A stretch of DNA of 64,000 nt from Oscillospiraceae bacterium (lineage in GTDB: Bacteria; Bacillota; Clostridia; Oscillospirales; Acutalibacteraceae), in assembly GCA_009785335.1 (NCBI GenBank), contig WQWM01000001.1, positions 157,202 through 221,201 of the forward strand. Reading direction: 5' to 3'. Each line of letters opens with the position of its first letter. Position 1 is the first letter of the stretch. The notes under the pieces were generated by a model, which was not told the DNA's origin, did no database searches, and was given only the letters and a program-made list of their open reading frames with translations. Below are positions 7,522 to 14,647 of the stretch, one piece after another. A program made the position numbers and the translations under genes.

Positions 7522-7986
7522 ATGAAACGCATTGCCCAACTTACCCTCGCCCTGCTGCTTGCCCTTGCCTTGATGCTGCCCGTTGCAGCCATCGCAAACC
7601 TGGACGGCTCTGACCCCGAATGGGATGGCTATGCAAGCATCCGCCCCGCATCCGACATCCTCATCATTGGCGACATTGAGCCCGACGCCGAACCCGACTA
7701 TGACATTGACGCCGACGAACCCAACCGAGCACAATTCGCACGCACCCCTTACGACGACGTGAATTCCGTTGACGTACCCGAACTCGGCGGCAGCGGCATC
7801 ATGGCCATCAGCGGCGAACTCGAAGAAGGCTACATTGGCATCGAACCCATCGATGGCTATTTGGACATCGAGCCCATTAGCGCAAACGTCGGCCACAGCA
7901 TTCCTGTTGCGCTGTTTTATGTTGCATTGGGCGTGGCTGTGCTGGCTTTGTTGCTGGCTGTTGTTGCACTGGTGAAGAAAAAATAA
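7522..7986 (+). CDS. Secreted acidic single-pass membrane protein, paralog 1 of 3
   Basis: The 154-residue protein has a signal peptide (MKRIAQLTLALLLALALMLP), a conserved NLDGSDPEWDGY motif just after cleavage, a strongly acidic central segment, a shared VPELGGSGIMAIS block, and a C-terminal hydrophobic helix ending in KKK. The topology is an external acidic domain held by a C-terminal helix. AGGAGGAAGAACTT precedes the ATG. It is the first of three tandem paralogs separated by 30-45 bases, evidently one transcript. No known family recognised; the role is unknown. Confidence 0.85.
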   Translation: MKRIAQLTLALLLALALMLPVAAIANLDGSDPEWDGYASIRPASDILIIGDIEPDAEPDYDIDADEPNRAQFARTPYDDVNSVDVPELGGSGIMAISGELEEGYIGIEPIDGYLDIEPISANVGHSIPVALFYVALGVAVLALLLAVVALVKKK

Positions 7987-8028
7987 TCATCATTGCATCT
8001 CTCAAACAAAATTTAGGAGGATTATCTC

Positions 8029-8475
8029 ATGAAACGTATTTTTCAACTTGCTTTAGCACTTGTTCTCGCCCTTGCTTTGATGCTGCCCGTTGCGGCCATC
8101 GCAAATCTTGATGGCTCAGACCCCGAATGGGATGGCTACGAAGGCATCCGCCCCATGAGCGATGTGCTCACCATTGGCGAACCCACTGACGAACCTGTGG
8201 ACGCTGTGGACGGTTATTTTGAGCTAGACGACAGCTACGAAATCCCCGAACGCAACCCCCTCGCCCGCGACGCAAATGCCAACGACGAGCTAGACTTCAT
8301 TGACGTGCCCGAACTTGGCGGCAGCGGCATCATGGCCATCAGCGACTATCTGGACATCGAACCCATCAGCGCAGAAACCGGCCACGGCGTGCCTGTTGTT
8401 CTGTTTTATGTTACGCTGGGCATTGCCGTGCTGGCACTGGTGCTGGCCATTGTTGCACTGGTGAAGAAAAAATAA
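8029..8475 (+). CDS. Secreted acidic single-pass membrane protein, paralog 2 of 3
   Basis: This 148-residue paralog shares the signal peptide, the NLDGSDPEWDGYEGIRP block, the VPELGGSGIMAIS block and the C-terminal helix plus KKK with its upstream neighbour. It adds an IPERNPLAR segment shared with paralog 3. Immediately before the C-terminal helix it reads PISAETGHG, which looks like a degenerate sorting-type pattern (xxxTG, helix, basic tail), although no LPXTG is present. AGGAGGATTATCTC is the ribosome site. Confidence 0.85.
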   Translation: MKRIFQLALALVLALALMLPVAAIANLDGSDPEWDGYEGIRPMSDVLTIGEPTDEPVDAVDGYFELDDSYEIPERNPLARDANANDELDFIDVPELGGSGIMAISDYLDIEPISAETGHGVPVVLFYVTLGIAVLALVLAIVALVKKK

Positions 8476-8506
8476 TCATACCGCATCAAACCCTTAGGAG
8501 GAACCC

Positions 8507-8947
8507 ATGAAACGCATTTTCCAACTGGCGTTGATTACGCTGCTTGCAGTGGCACTCATGTTGCCCGCAGCCGCCATCATCAACACCGACGGCTCTGACC
8601 CCAACTGGGATGGTGTCGAAGGCATCGTGCCCGCAATGAACGATATCATCTCGGATGAGTATGACGAAACCGCCAACCATAACGATGATTATCTCGGTTA
8701 TGTTGAAGTGGACGAACATTACGAAGTCCCCGAGCGTCATCCCCTGGCGCGTAACAACGAAGACTACGCAGAGATTGAGCCCATCAGCGCAGAAACTGGC
8801 GGCACCAACGGCTTGTCCAACACAATGGCGATTTTGATTTATTCCGCGCTTGGTTTGGCTCTGTTCGCGGTATTGCTGTCCATCATTGCGCTGGTCAACG
8901 CTGGCCGCAAATCGTCTCGCAAAAAAATCAAGAACGATTTCTTCTAA
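8507..8947 (+). CDS. Secreted acidic single-pass membrane protein, paralog 3 of 3
   Basis: The 146-residue third paralog keeps the signal peptide, DGSDPNWDGVEGI, VPERHPLAR and PISAETGG motifs but has lost the GGSGIMAIS block and has a longer basic tail (NAGRKSSRKKIKND). It is followed by holB after nine bases, so the paralogs and the replication gene may be co-transcribed. The divergence pattern suggests two successive tandem duplications. Confidence 0.85.
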   Translation: MKRIFQLALITLLAVALMLPAAAIINTDGSDPNWDGVEGIVPAMNDIISDEYDETANHNDDYLGYVEVDEHYEVPERHPLARNNEDYAEIEPISAETGGTNGLSNTMAILIYSALGLALFAVLLSIIALVNAGRKSSRKKIKNDFF

Positions 8948-8956
8948 GGAACTGCC

Positions 8957-9796
8957 ATGGCATTACCCACGCAATTGTATGCAATGTTAACGCACGAAAG
9001 CCTCCCTCACGCCTTGTTGCTTGAGGGGGGCACGCAAGCTTTTCGGCGTGAAGTTGCCCTCGAACTCGCACAGGCACTGCTATGCGAAAGTCAGCCGCAC
9101 GACCCTGATCAAGCCAGCCTATTCGGCGAACCCGAGCCCACCCCAAAGCCCTGCAGCAGCTGCAATCACTGCCACAAAGCCCTGCAGAACATACACCCCG
9201 ACCTGCACTTGGCCGAAGGTGGCACCGGCACACGCTCGTTTCATATTGATGCCATTCGCGACATTCGTCGGCAGGCGTCGGTGTTGCCCAACGAAGCCGA
9301 GCACAAAGTCTTTGTGCTGCACAACGCCCACAGCATGACTGCTGAGGCGCAAAACGCGCTGCTAAAATTGCTGGAAGAACCACCCGATTATGTCTGCTTA
9401 ATTTTAACCGCACCGGCACGTAAGCTGCTGCTGCAAACGGTCATCTCCCGCGTGGCGACCGTTAATCTTGGCCCCGCCGCCGAAGAAGCGCTTGACCCCG
9501 AGCGCGAGGCATTGCTGCAACAACATGCCACGGTCATCACGCAGGCGATGTTGCATGGCGGGCGACCCTATGCCATGTTGCAAGCCACCGCTCCTCTCGA
9601 GGGCGACCGCGAGCTGCTGCGCGAGCTGCTGCCCTGCCTGCGCCGTGCCCTGCACGCACGGCTGATAGAAGACATCACCCTGACGCCGCGCGCGTTGCGG
9701 CTCATCGACGAACTGCGCACGCTGGAAGATGCGCTGCACCGTAACGCCAACCTGAATTTGCTCATCACACGGCTGGCGACAATGAACGAGAAATAA
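8957..9796 (+). CDS. holB: DNA polymerase III delta-prime subunit
   Basis: This 279-residue protein is the delta-prime clamp-loader subunit. Four cysteines (LLCES...CSSCNHC) make the zinc module of the family, the P-loop region is degenerate as usual for delta-prime (no GKT), and the highly conserved block AEAQNALLKLLEEPPDYV with downstream VISRVATV is present. It acts in the cytoplasmic replisome, loading the beta clamp. The next gene is ricT, the same order as in Bacillus subtilis, which supports the call. Confidence 0.93.
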   Translation: MALPTQLYAMLTHESLPHALLLEGGTQAFRREVALELAQALLCESQPHDPDQASLFGEPEPTPKPCSSCNHCHKALQNIHPDLHLAEGGTGTRSFHIDAIRDIRRQASVLPNEAEHKVFVLHNAHSMTAEAQNALLKLLEEPPDYVCLILTAPARKLLLQTVISRVATVNLGPAAEEALDPEREALLQQHATVITQAMLHGGRPYAMLQATAPLEGDRELLRELLPCLRRALHARLIEDITLTPRALRLIDELRTLEDALHRNANLNLLITRLATMNEK

Positions 9797-9841
9797 ACAT
9801 GCGGAGTTTGTTCTGCATTGTCAAATAGAAAGGGAAACCCT

Positions 9842-11191
9842 ATGGCCATCATCATTGGCGTGCGATTTCGCGAAATCGGACGCGTGTATTATTTCGACCC
9901 CGGCGAACACGAGGTAAACAAAGGCGACCGCGTGATTGTAGAGACCGCTCGCGGCATCGAATGCGGCGAGGTTGCGCAAGGCCGCACCGAAGTGCCCGAC
10001 GAAGAAATCAAGAAACCGCTTAAACCCCTGCTGCGCATTGCAACGGAGCAGGATCTCGCAAACGTGGCAGGCAAAGCGGCCAAAGAAGCCGAAGCCTTCA
10101 AGGTTGGCGAAGAAAAAATCGCTAAGCATGCGCTAGACATGAAACTGGTCAACGTTGAATACACTTTTGACGGCAGCAAGATTGTCTTCAATTTCACCGC
10201 CGATCAACGTGTGGATTTTCGCGCTCTGGTGCGCGATCTTGCTTCCAGCTTTCGCACACGCATTGAGCTGCGGCAAATCGGCGTGCGCGACGAAGCCAAA
10301 CTGCTGGGTGGCTTGGGCATTTGCGGGCGACCGTTTTGCTGCAGCACCTTCATGGGCGACTTCCATCCCGTGAGCATCAACATGGCCAAAGGGCAGGGAT
10401 TGAGTCTCAATCCCACGAAAATTTCGGGCACCTGCGGGCGACTGATGTGCTGCCTGAAGTACGAAGAAACTGCCTATGCCGACGCCGCAAAAACGCTGCC
10501 TCGCGTGGGTTCAACGGTGCAAACACCCGAGGGCCCGGGCCGGGTGACGGAAGTCAATGCTGTGTCGCAGGACATCAAGGTCAAGCTTGAAAGTCGCATG
10601 GACGGCCCGCCTACGGTGTTCCGCTATGACAACGAAAAAGGTGTGATTCGCAAGCCTGCCAAGGAAACCGGGCTGCGCGACAACTCTCTGCTGGGCGAGC
10701 TGGATGCCAAACCGCTGCGTAGCTATGCAGAGCCCGCCGCGCCACCGCGCCGCGCCGAACAAAAGCCACAACGCCCGCGTAATCAACCGCGCAACCAAGA
10801 GCAAAAGCCCCGCACGCAGTCTAATCAAACACAAAAGCCCGCAGGCGAGCAAAGCGAAGCTGCACGCCCGCAGGCACGCAGTAATCAACCACAGAAACCT
10901 GCAGTCGAGAGAAGCGAAGCGACTCGCTCGCCGCAGGCGCGCAACAATAACCGCAACCGCAACAACAAAAACCGCAACCCGCAGCAGCAACAAGCTAATG
11001 CTCCCGCCAGACAACAGCAACAAGCCACAACACCTGCGCCAAACCATAACGAAGCAACTGGCACACCGCAGGTGAGACGTGCTAACGCACCCAAGCCTGA
11101 GGGTCAACAGCAGCAGAGCAACCGCCGCCAACCGTGGCACCGAAATAAGCGAAAAAACAACAACAATGGCAACAATAATAACCAAAATTAG
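9842..11191 (+). CDS. ricT: RicT/YaaT (PSP1 domain) regulatory iron-sulfur protein
   Basis: The first 270 residues match the PSP1-domain protein RicT (YaaT), part of the RicAFT complex that carries iron-sulfur clusters and promotes RNase Y-dependent mRNA maturation and development in Bacillus. Conserved cysteines occur in GICGRPFCCSTF and SGTCGRLMCCLKYE. The remaining roughly 170 residues are a Gln/Asn/Arg/Pro-rich low-complexity tail with repeats such as QARSNQPQKPA, far longer than the usual tail. MAIIIGVRF at 9842 is the start; the track start at 9818 lacks a ribosome site. holB lies upstream and a ferredoxin directly downstream. Confidence 0.92.
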   Translation: MAIIIGVRFREIGRVYYFDPGEHEVNKGDRVIVETARGIECGEVAQGRTEVPDEEIKKPLKPLLRIATEQDLANVAGKAAKEAEAFKVGEEKIAKHALDMKLVNVEYTFDGSKIVFNFTADQRVDFRALVRDLASSFRTRIELRQIGVRDEAKLLGGLGICGRPFCCSTFMGDFHPVSINMAKGQGLSLNPTKISGTCGRLMCCLKYEETAYADAAKTLPRVGSTVQTPEGPGRVTEVNAVSQDIKVKLESRMDGPPTVFRYDNEKGVIRKPAKETGLRDNSLLGELDAKPLRSYAEPAAPPRRAEQKPQRPRNQPRNQEQKPRTQSNQTQKPAGEQSEAARPQARSNQPQKPAVERSEATRSPQARNNNRNRNNKNRNPQQQQANAPARQQQQATTPAPNHNEATGTPQVRRANAPKPEGQQQQSNRRQPWHRNKRKNNNNGNNNNQN

Positions 11192-11201
11192 GAGGAAACC
11201 C

Positions 11202-11381
11202 ATGGCTTTTCGAATCAACGAAGAATGCATTTCCTGCGGCCTTTGCGAGGCCACCTGCCCCAACGAATGCATCAGCGAAGTGGACGGCGTGTTCGTCATT
11301 GACGAAAGCAAATGCGCCGGCGACGACTGCAAAGAGTGCGTGGACATGTGCCCAGTTGGCGCAATTGTGCCCGCGCAATAG
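11202..11381 (+). CDS. Small 2[4Fe-4S] ferredoxin
   Basis: The 59-residue protein contains two cluster motifs, CISCGLCEATCP and CAGDDCKECVDMCP; the second has an extra residue between its first cysteines, as in several clostridial ferredoxins. AGGAGGAAACCC precedes the ATG, 10 bases after the ricT stop. It is an electron carrier whose partner is not evident; its position behind ricT, whose complex binds iron-sulfur clusters, may be meaningful. The ORF track buries it in a longer frame. Confidence 0.95.
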   Translation: MAFRINEECISCGLCEATCPNECISEVDGVFVIDESKCAGDDCKECVDMCPVGAIVPAQ

Positions 11382-11394
11382 CCCGCAAAAACAT

Positions 11395-11428
11395 AAACGC
11401 CCCGAAAATTGGGGCGTTTGATTTTTTT
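11395..11428 (+). terminator. Intrinsic terminator after the ferredoxin gene
   Basis: AAACGCCCC-GAAAAT-TGGGGCGTTT is followed by GATTTTTTTG. Confidence 0.85.
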
Positions 11429-11454
11429 GTTGTTTTACTTGAGAACAGACCCTC

Positions 11455-11537
11455 GTGTAGGGGCGGCAATCTGCCGCCCGTGACGTTTTATGGCGCATGA
11501 GAGCGATCCCCCGGGCGGCTAATAGCCGCCCCTACAC
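11455..11537. repeat. REPIN-like palindromic element
   Basis: A complete 83-bp copy: TGTAGGGGCGGCA..TGCCGCCCG, a 30-base spacer, then CGGGCGGC..GCCGCCCCTACA. It lies in the convergent gap between the ferredoxin and the XRE regulator gene. Confidence 0.85.
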
Positions 11538-11553
11538 GAGATCACATTTCAAC

Positions 11554-12285
11554 TTAATACAATTTCGCCAGCATCTCGCGCGGCCACGCCAATTCAGCCT
11601 CATAGCCGCGTTCACTCAGCCAGTCAATCACGGCTTGCCAAGCGGTGCGCGCTTGTGCAACATTGCCTAGCTCGCTGTGCAGGCAAGCAATCGAGTATAA
11701 CGCATCGACCAGTTCGCGATCTTGTTCGTATGATTGCTGCCACAACGCAAAGGCTTCATCGAAATTCCCCTGCGCTTTGGCGGCGTCTCCTGTCGTAAAA
11801 TACGGCTTTTCGGCTTGCCCCAGTTTGTGCAACAGCAGCATATTCTGTCGCGTAGCTTTTTCACAGCCCAACTCGGCCGCCTGTGCATAGCCCGCCTGCG
11901 CACGCTCAAGATATTCCCAGCCGCGCAGTTCGAGCAAATAGGCATAGCTCAAATGATCTTCAGGGTCATTCTCAGGCAAGCGCTTTTCCAACTCCGCACG
12001 TGCAGCGCGGTAGCTTTCTTCATCACTGCGATCAGCTTCATAGGCCGCAAGCAGCCGCTCGCCACGATGACGATAAGGCGTTTTGCCCGGCTCAAACAGC
12101 GTGTCAATGCGCACGCCCAATGCCTGCGCCAACAAGGGCAGCATGGCAATATCCGGCGCGGTTGTTTCGGTTTCCCACTTGCTAATGGCCTGCGCCGTGC
12201 AGCCCAAACGTGCCGCAAGCTGCTCCTGCGTGAGGTTAAATTCTGCCCGCAGATTCTTAATGTTTGTGCCAAGATGAAGTTTCAT
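11554..12285 (-). CDS. XRE-family transcriptional regulator with TPR-like C-terminus
   Basis: Residues 1-65 form a Cro/CI helix-turn-helix (IKNLRAEFNLTQEQLAARLGCTAQAISKWETE), and the rest of the 243 residues is helical with tetratricopeptide-like spacing (QLVDALYSIACLHSELGNVAQARTAW-type segments). Such proteins usually repress promoters in response to a peptide or metabolite. GGAG eight bases before the ATG at 12285 sets the start. It has its own promoter overlapping the 3' end of the upstream membrane protein gene. The target is unknown. Confidence 0.88.
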   Translation of the reverse strand: MKLHLGTNIKNLRAEFNLTQEQLAARLGCTAQAISKWETETTAPDIAMLPLLAQALGVRIDTLFEPGKTPYRHRGERLLAAYEADRSDEESYRAARAELEKRLPENDPEDHLSYAYLLELRGWEYLERAQAGYAQAAELGCEKATRQNMLLLHKLGQAEKPYFTTGDAAKAQGNFDEAFALWQQSYEQDRELVDALYSIACLHSELGNVAQARTAWQAVIDWLSERGYEAELAWPREMLAKLY

Positions 12286-12314
12286 GGCATATTCTCCTTT
12301 CGGTTGATAATACC

Positions 12315-12343
12315 ATGATACACCAGCGTGCACACAAAGTCAA
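12315..12343 (-). promoter_or_regulatory. Promoter of the XRE regulator gene
   Basis: Minus strand TTGACT (12338-12343), 17 bases, TATCAT (12315-12320). Confidence 0.65.
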
Positions 12344-13023
12344 TCACCGCGTCGGCAAGCCGCACTCACCGCCCAAGCAAGTGCACAACCCAGCACCACC
12401 CACAGCGGGTTGAACCAAAACATCGTGCCCACAATCACACACAGCAAAACAATCTGATGCCACTTTAAACCCTTGAGCTTGCCATAAGGCACATGCTCCC
12501 ACGCAGTGAAAATCAGCAGCATCGCAAGCGGCGACGCGGGAATGCGCAAAAACAGCTCAGGGATAATCACCCGCGTGGCATCGAAATAGAGGGCAAGGTT
12601 GAGCAGTGTCGTCACGATAATTCCCACCACGCTTGCAGGCAAGAATCGGCGAAGCCGGGGAAATTTACGCGGCCAAGTGATGAGCACCACCATCATGATG
12701 GTAGAAAACAGCACCGTGCGCCAGTTGGGGTGAAAGCCCCACATGCGATAGCTCAACAGCAACTCGTGCATGCTTGCGCCCACCGCGCCTGTGGCGAAGT
12801 AGCCCGCCGTTTGATGCATCGTCACACGCACCGCCAAGCCCATGCCCAGCCCGGGATATAATCCCGGCAACGGCCAAAAGCGCACAGGCAGTTTATGCGA
12901 AACATGCATCGCAACCAGCATCGCAACGCTCACGCCCCATTGCGCAAGCAACACGCGTGGCTCAATCACCAGCACGCTCAGCAGCAGCGGCAGCGCGGTG
13001 AGTATATATCCCAGAATCTTCAT
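12340..13023 (-). CDS. Multi-pass membrane protein, weakly SulP/permease-like
   Basis: The 227-residue protein is almost entirely hydrophobic with six or seven predicted helices. The segment RFLPASVVGIIVTTLLNLAL resembles the SulP-type anion transporter pattern, but the protein is far shorter than a SulP carrier and has no STAS domain, so I do not assign a substrate. The chosen ATG at 13023 lies only about 8 bases from a good -10 box and has no Shine-Dalgarno, implying a leaderless or near-leaderless message; a downstream start is the alternative. Confidence 0.65.
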   Translation of the reverse strand: MKILGYILTALPLLLSVLVIEPRVLLAQWGVSVAMLVAMHVSHKLPVRFWPLPGLYPGLGMGLAVRVTMHQTAGYFATGAVGASMHELLLSYRMWGFHPNWRTVLFSTIMMVVLITWPRKFPRLRRFLPASVVGIIVTTLLNLALYFDATRVIIPELFLRIPASPLAMLLIFTAWEHVPYGKLKGLKWHQIVLLCVIVGTMFWFNPLWVVLGCALAWAVSAACRRGD

Positions 13024-13030
13024 ATAGTTT

Positions 13031-13059
13031 AGTATAACACACCCGCCCAAGAAAGGCAA
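13031..13059 (-). promoter_or_regulatory. Promoter for the near-leaderless 13023 gene
   Basis: Minus strand TTGCCT (13054-13059), 17 bases, TATACT (13031-13036), followed by AAACTATATG where ATG is the start codon. Confidence 0.55.
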
Positions 13060-13066
13060 GAATTTT

Positions 13067-13909
13067 ATGCGATTATTTGATTTGCACTGCGACACACTAA
13101 CCACAAAAATGGGGCACATCTCACTTGACCACGGCAAGCTATTCAAGCAATGGGCACAGCTGTGGGCGGTCTTCGTGCCCGATACCCTGCAAGGCCAAGC
13201 CGCTGCGGATTATTTCGACCGCATCGCTGCGTCTTACCACACACAGCACAGCGAAATTTCACGCGTTTGCCAGCCTATCCTGGCCCTAGAAAACGGCAAC
13301 GCCCTAGCAGGTGATTTGCAGCGCCTTGACCACATGCATGCGCTGGGCGTGCGCACCATCACCCTCACCTGGAATGGCGAAAACGAGCTTGCCTATGGTT
13401 GCCGCACGGGTTCGTCACAAGGGCTAAAGACCTTTGGCAAGCAGGCCGCGCAGCGCATGGTTGAGCTGGGCATCCACCCCGATGTGTCGCATCTGAACCC
13501 TGCCGGCTTCTGGGATGTCGCAGCCCTCGATAAGCCCATATTGGCCACGCACAGCACCTGTGCAACATTGGCACCCAACTTCGCCTGGCGCAATCTCAGC
13601 GACGACCAGCTGCGAGCTATCTTCGCAAGCGGCGGCCTCATAGGACTTTGTCTGTGCCAAGATTTCCTCGGCGGCGCGGGTGATGCACAAGCTGTGGCGC
13701 AGCATTTGGCGCACATGTTATCGCTGGGCGGCGAAGATTGCGTAGCACTGGGCAGCGATTTCGACGGCTGCACCGTGCACGAAAGCTTGGCAGGGCTGGA
13801 TAAACTGCCGCAGCTGCATGATGACCTGATCAGGCTAGGTTTTGATGAACATGTTCTGCCTAAATTTTTCTGGGAGAACGCTGAGAAATTCTTTATGAGC
13901 CCTGAATAG
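13067..13909 (+). CDS. Membrane dipeptidase (peptidase family M19)
   Basis: The 280-residue protein is a renal-dipeptidase-family amidohydrolase, a zinc enzyme that hydrolyses dipeptides. It opens with the metal motif FDLHCDTL, has the second-shell ALENGNAL segment where the bridging Glu is expected, HPDVSHLNPAGFWDV and ILATHSTC for the second metal, and LGSDFDGC near the C-terminus. It is shorter than typical 310-400-residue members. No signal peptide is visible, so it is probably cytoplasmic. It is divergent from the membrane protein gene and ends at a bidirectional terminator. Confidence 0.9.
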   Translation: MRLFDLHCDTLTTKMGHISLDHGKLFKQWAQLWAVFVPDTLQGQAAADYFDRIAASYHTQHSEISRVCQPILALENGNALAGDLQRLDHMHALGVRTITLTWNGENELAYGCRTGSSQGLKTFGKQAAQRMVELGIHPDVSHLNPAGFWDVAALDKPILATHSTCATLAPNFAWRNLSDDQLRAIFASGGLIGLCLCQDFLGGAGDAQAVAQHLAHMLSLGGEDCVALGSDFDGCTVHESLAGLDKLPQLHDDLIRLGFDEHVLPKFFWENAEKFFMSPE

Positions 13910-13950
13910 AACACAGCGAAGCGACGTGCTCCCCGCAGGGGCGACGCGAC
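13905..13950 (+). repeat. Dispersed GAACACAGCGAAGCGAC repeat
   Basis: Reads AATAGAACACAGCGAAGCGAC then CCCCGCAGGGGCGACGCGAC, directly after the dipeptidase stop. Confidence 0.6.
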
Positions 13951-13951
13951 G

Positions 13952-13985
13952 AAAAAGCCACCCCAGAGGGTGGCTTTTTGTTTTT
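13952..13985. terminator. Bidirectional intrinsic terminator
   Basis: AAAAAGCCACCC-CAGA-GGGTGGCTTTTTG is followed by T runs on both strands. It serves the dipeptidase gene and the candidate minus-strand small RNA. Confidence 0.85.
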
Positions 13986-14022
13986 CACGTCCTGCACATT
14001 TCACGGTCTAAGCGTGGAGTGC
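13952..14022 (-). ncRNA. Candidate orphan small RNA
   Basis: A minus-strand promoter at 14029-14057 fires towards the terminator at 13952-13985 with no reading frame between. The predicted RNA is about 70 nt. Just before the terminator it contains CAGGACGTGAAAAA, which also stands just before the terminator at 50352. This is an inference from promoter plus terminator only. Confidence 0.4.
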
Positions 14023-14028
14023 AATATC

Positions 14029-14057
14029 ATCATAACAAAACGTTAACCACAAGTCAA
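14029..14057 (-). promoter_or_regulatory. Promoter of the candidate small RNA
   Basis: Minus strand TTGACT (14052-14057), 17 bases, TATGAT (14029-14034). The rest of the gene-free stretch 13986-14236 shows only a duplicated GGAAAATCCTTC. Confidence 0.5.
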
Positions 14058-14236
14058 TATATTTCGCGCTGAATTGTTGCAGTGCAGTGCAGAAAAATCT
14101 CGCCTTGGAAAATCCTTCCTGCCTGCTTTGCATCTTACGGAAAATCCTTCATCCACATCACAATTTGTGGCATCACGAATATTCACGCGCGAGAGCGGCA
14201 GAATAAATGCAGCTCTGCACATCAAATCATATAGAA

Positions 14237-14467
14237 ATGAGTGTATTTATGCAGTTTTTTGAAAATATCCGCCGCCGTCGCAGCCGTGCCGCAGCCGCCC
14301 GCCACCGTCAATGGTGGGAAACCGCAGCTGAATTCCCTGTTGAGCCACCTCCGGATTTCGATCCCGACATCGCGAATTTCCCCGCCAGCGAGTTCGACCC
14401 CATGGGCAGCTACACTGGCAACCCAATCGACGGTGGCTCGCCCGTGCAAGACGCCGACGACCTGTAA
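14237..14467 (+). CDS. Small hypothetical protein
   Basis: From the ATG at 14237 the ORF encodes 76 residues: a basic start (FFENIRRRRSRAAAARHRQ) and an acidic/proline-rich remainder (PVEPPPDFDPDIANFPASEFDP). It ends just before a strong terminator, which supports it being transcribed, but no convincing Shine-Dalgarno is seen and ATGs at 14207 and 14249 are alternatives. No family recognised. Confidence 0.5.
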   Translation: MSVFMQFFENIRRRRSRAAAARHRQWWETAAEFPVEPPPDFDPDIANFPASEFDPMGSYTGNPIDGGSPVQDADDL

Positions 14468-14477
14468 GATGGCGCAC

Positions 14478-14512
14478 AAAAACCACTCTGCGTGCTTGCA
14501 GAGTGGTTTTTT
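14478..14512. terminator. Intrinsic terminator, probably bidirectional
   Basis: AAAAACCACTCTGC-GTGCTT-GCAGAGTGGTTTTTTAT; on the minus strand it closes the MFS/micropeptide operon. Confidence 0.85.
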
Positions 14513-14524
14513 ATGTCATGTTAA

Positions 14525-14632
14525 CTAACAGCAGAAAATAGCCCCGAGAATCCCGCGCAGCACGAAAAAACTGCCCACTACGCCAGCAATGGCTACCAAC
14601 GAACTGGTGATATACGGCCAAACAGTATTCAT
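14525..14632 (-). CDS. 35-residue membrane peptide, probable MFS small companion subunit
   Basis: Reverse strand ORF starting MNTVWPYITSSLVAIAG and ending AIFCC, one hydrophobic helix, 35 residues. AAAGGAGTGTTGAC precedes the ATG, and it lies 15 bases after the OFA-type MFS gene and before a terminator. Very short membrane proteins are known directly downstream of oxalate/formate-type MFS carriers in other bacteria, so a companion subunit is the likely meaning. It is missing from the ORF track. Confidence 0.7.
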   Translation of the reverse strand: MNTVWPYITSSLVAIAGVVGSFFVLRGILGAIFCC

Positions 14633-14647
14633 GTCAACACTCCTTTA

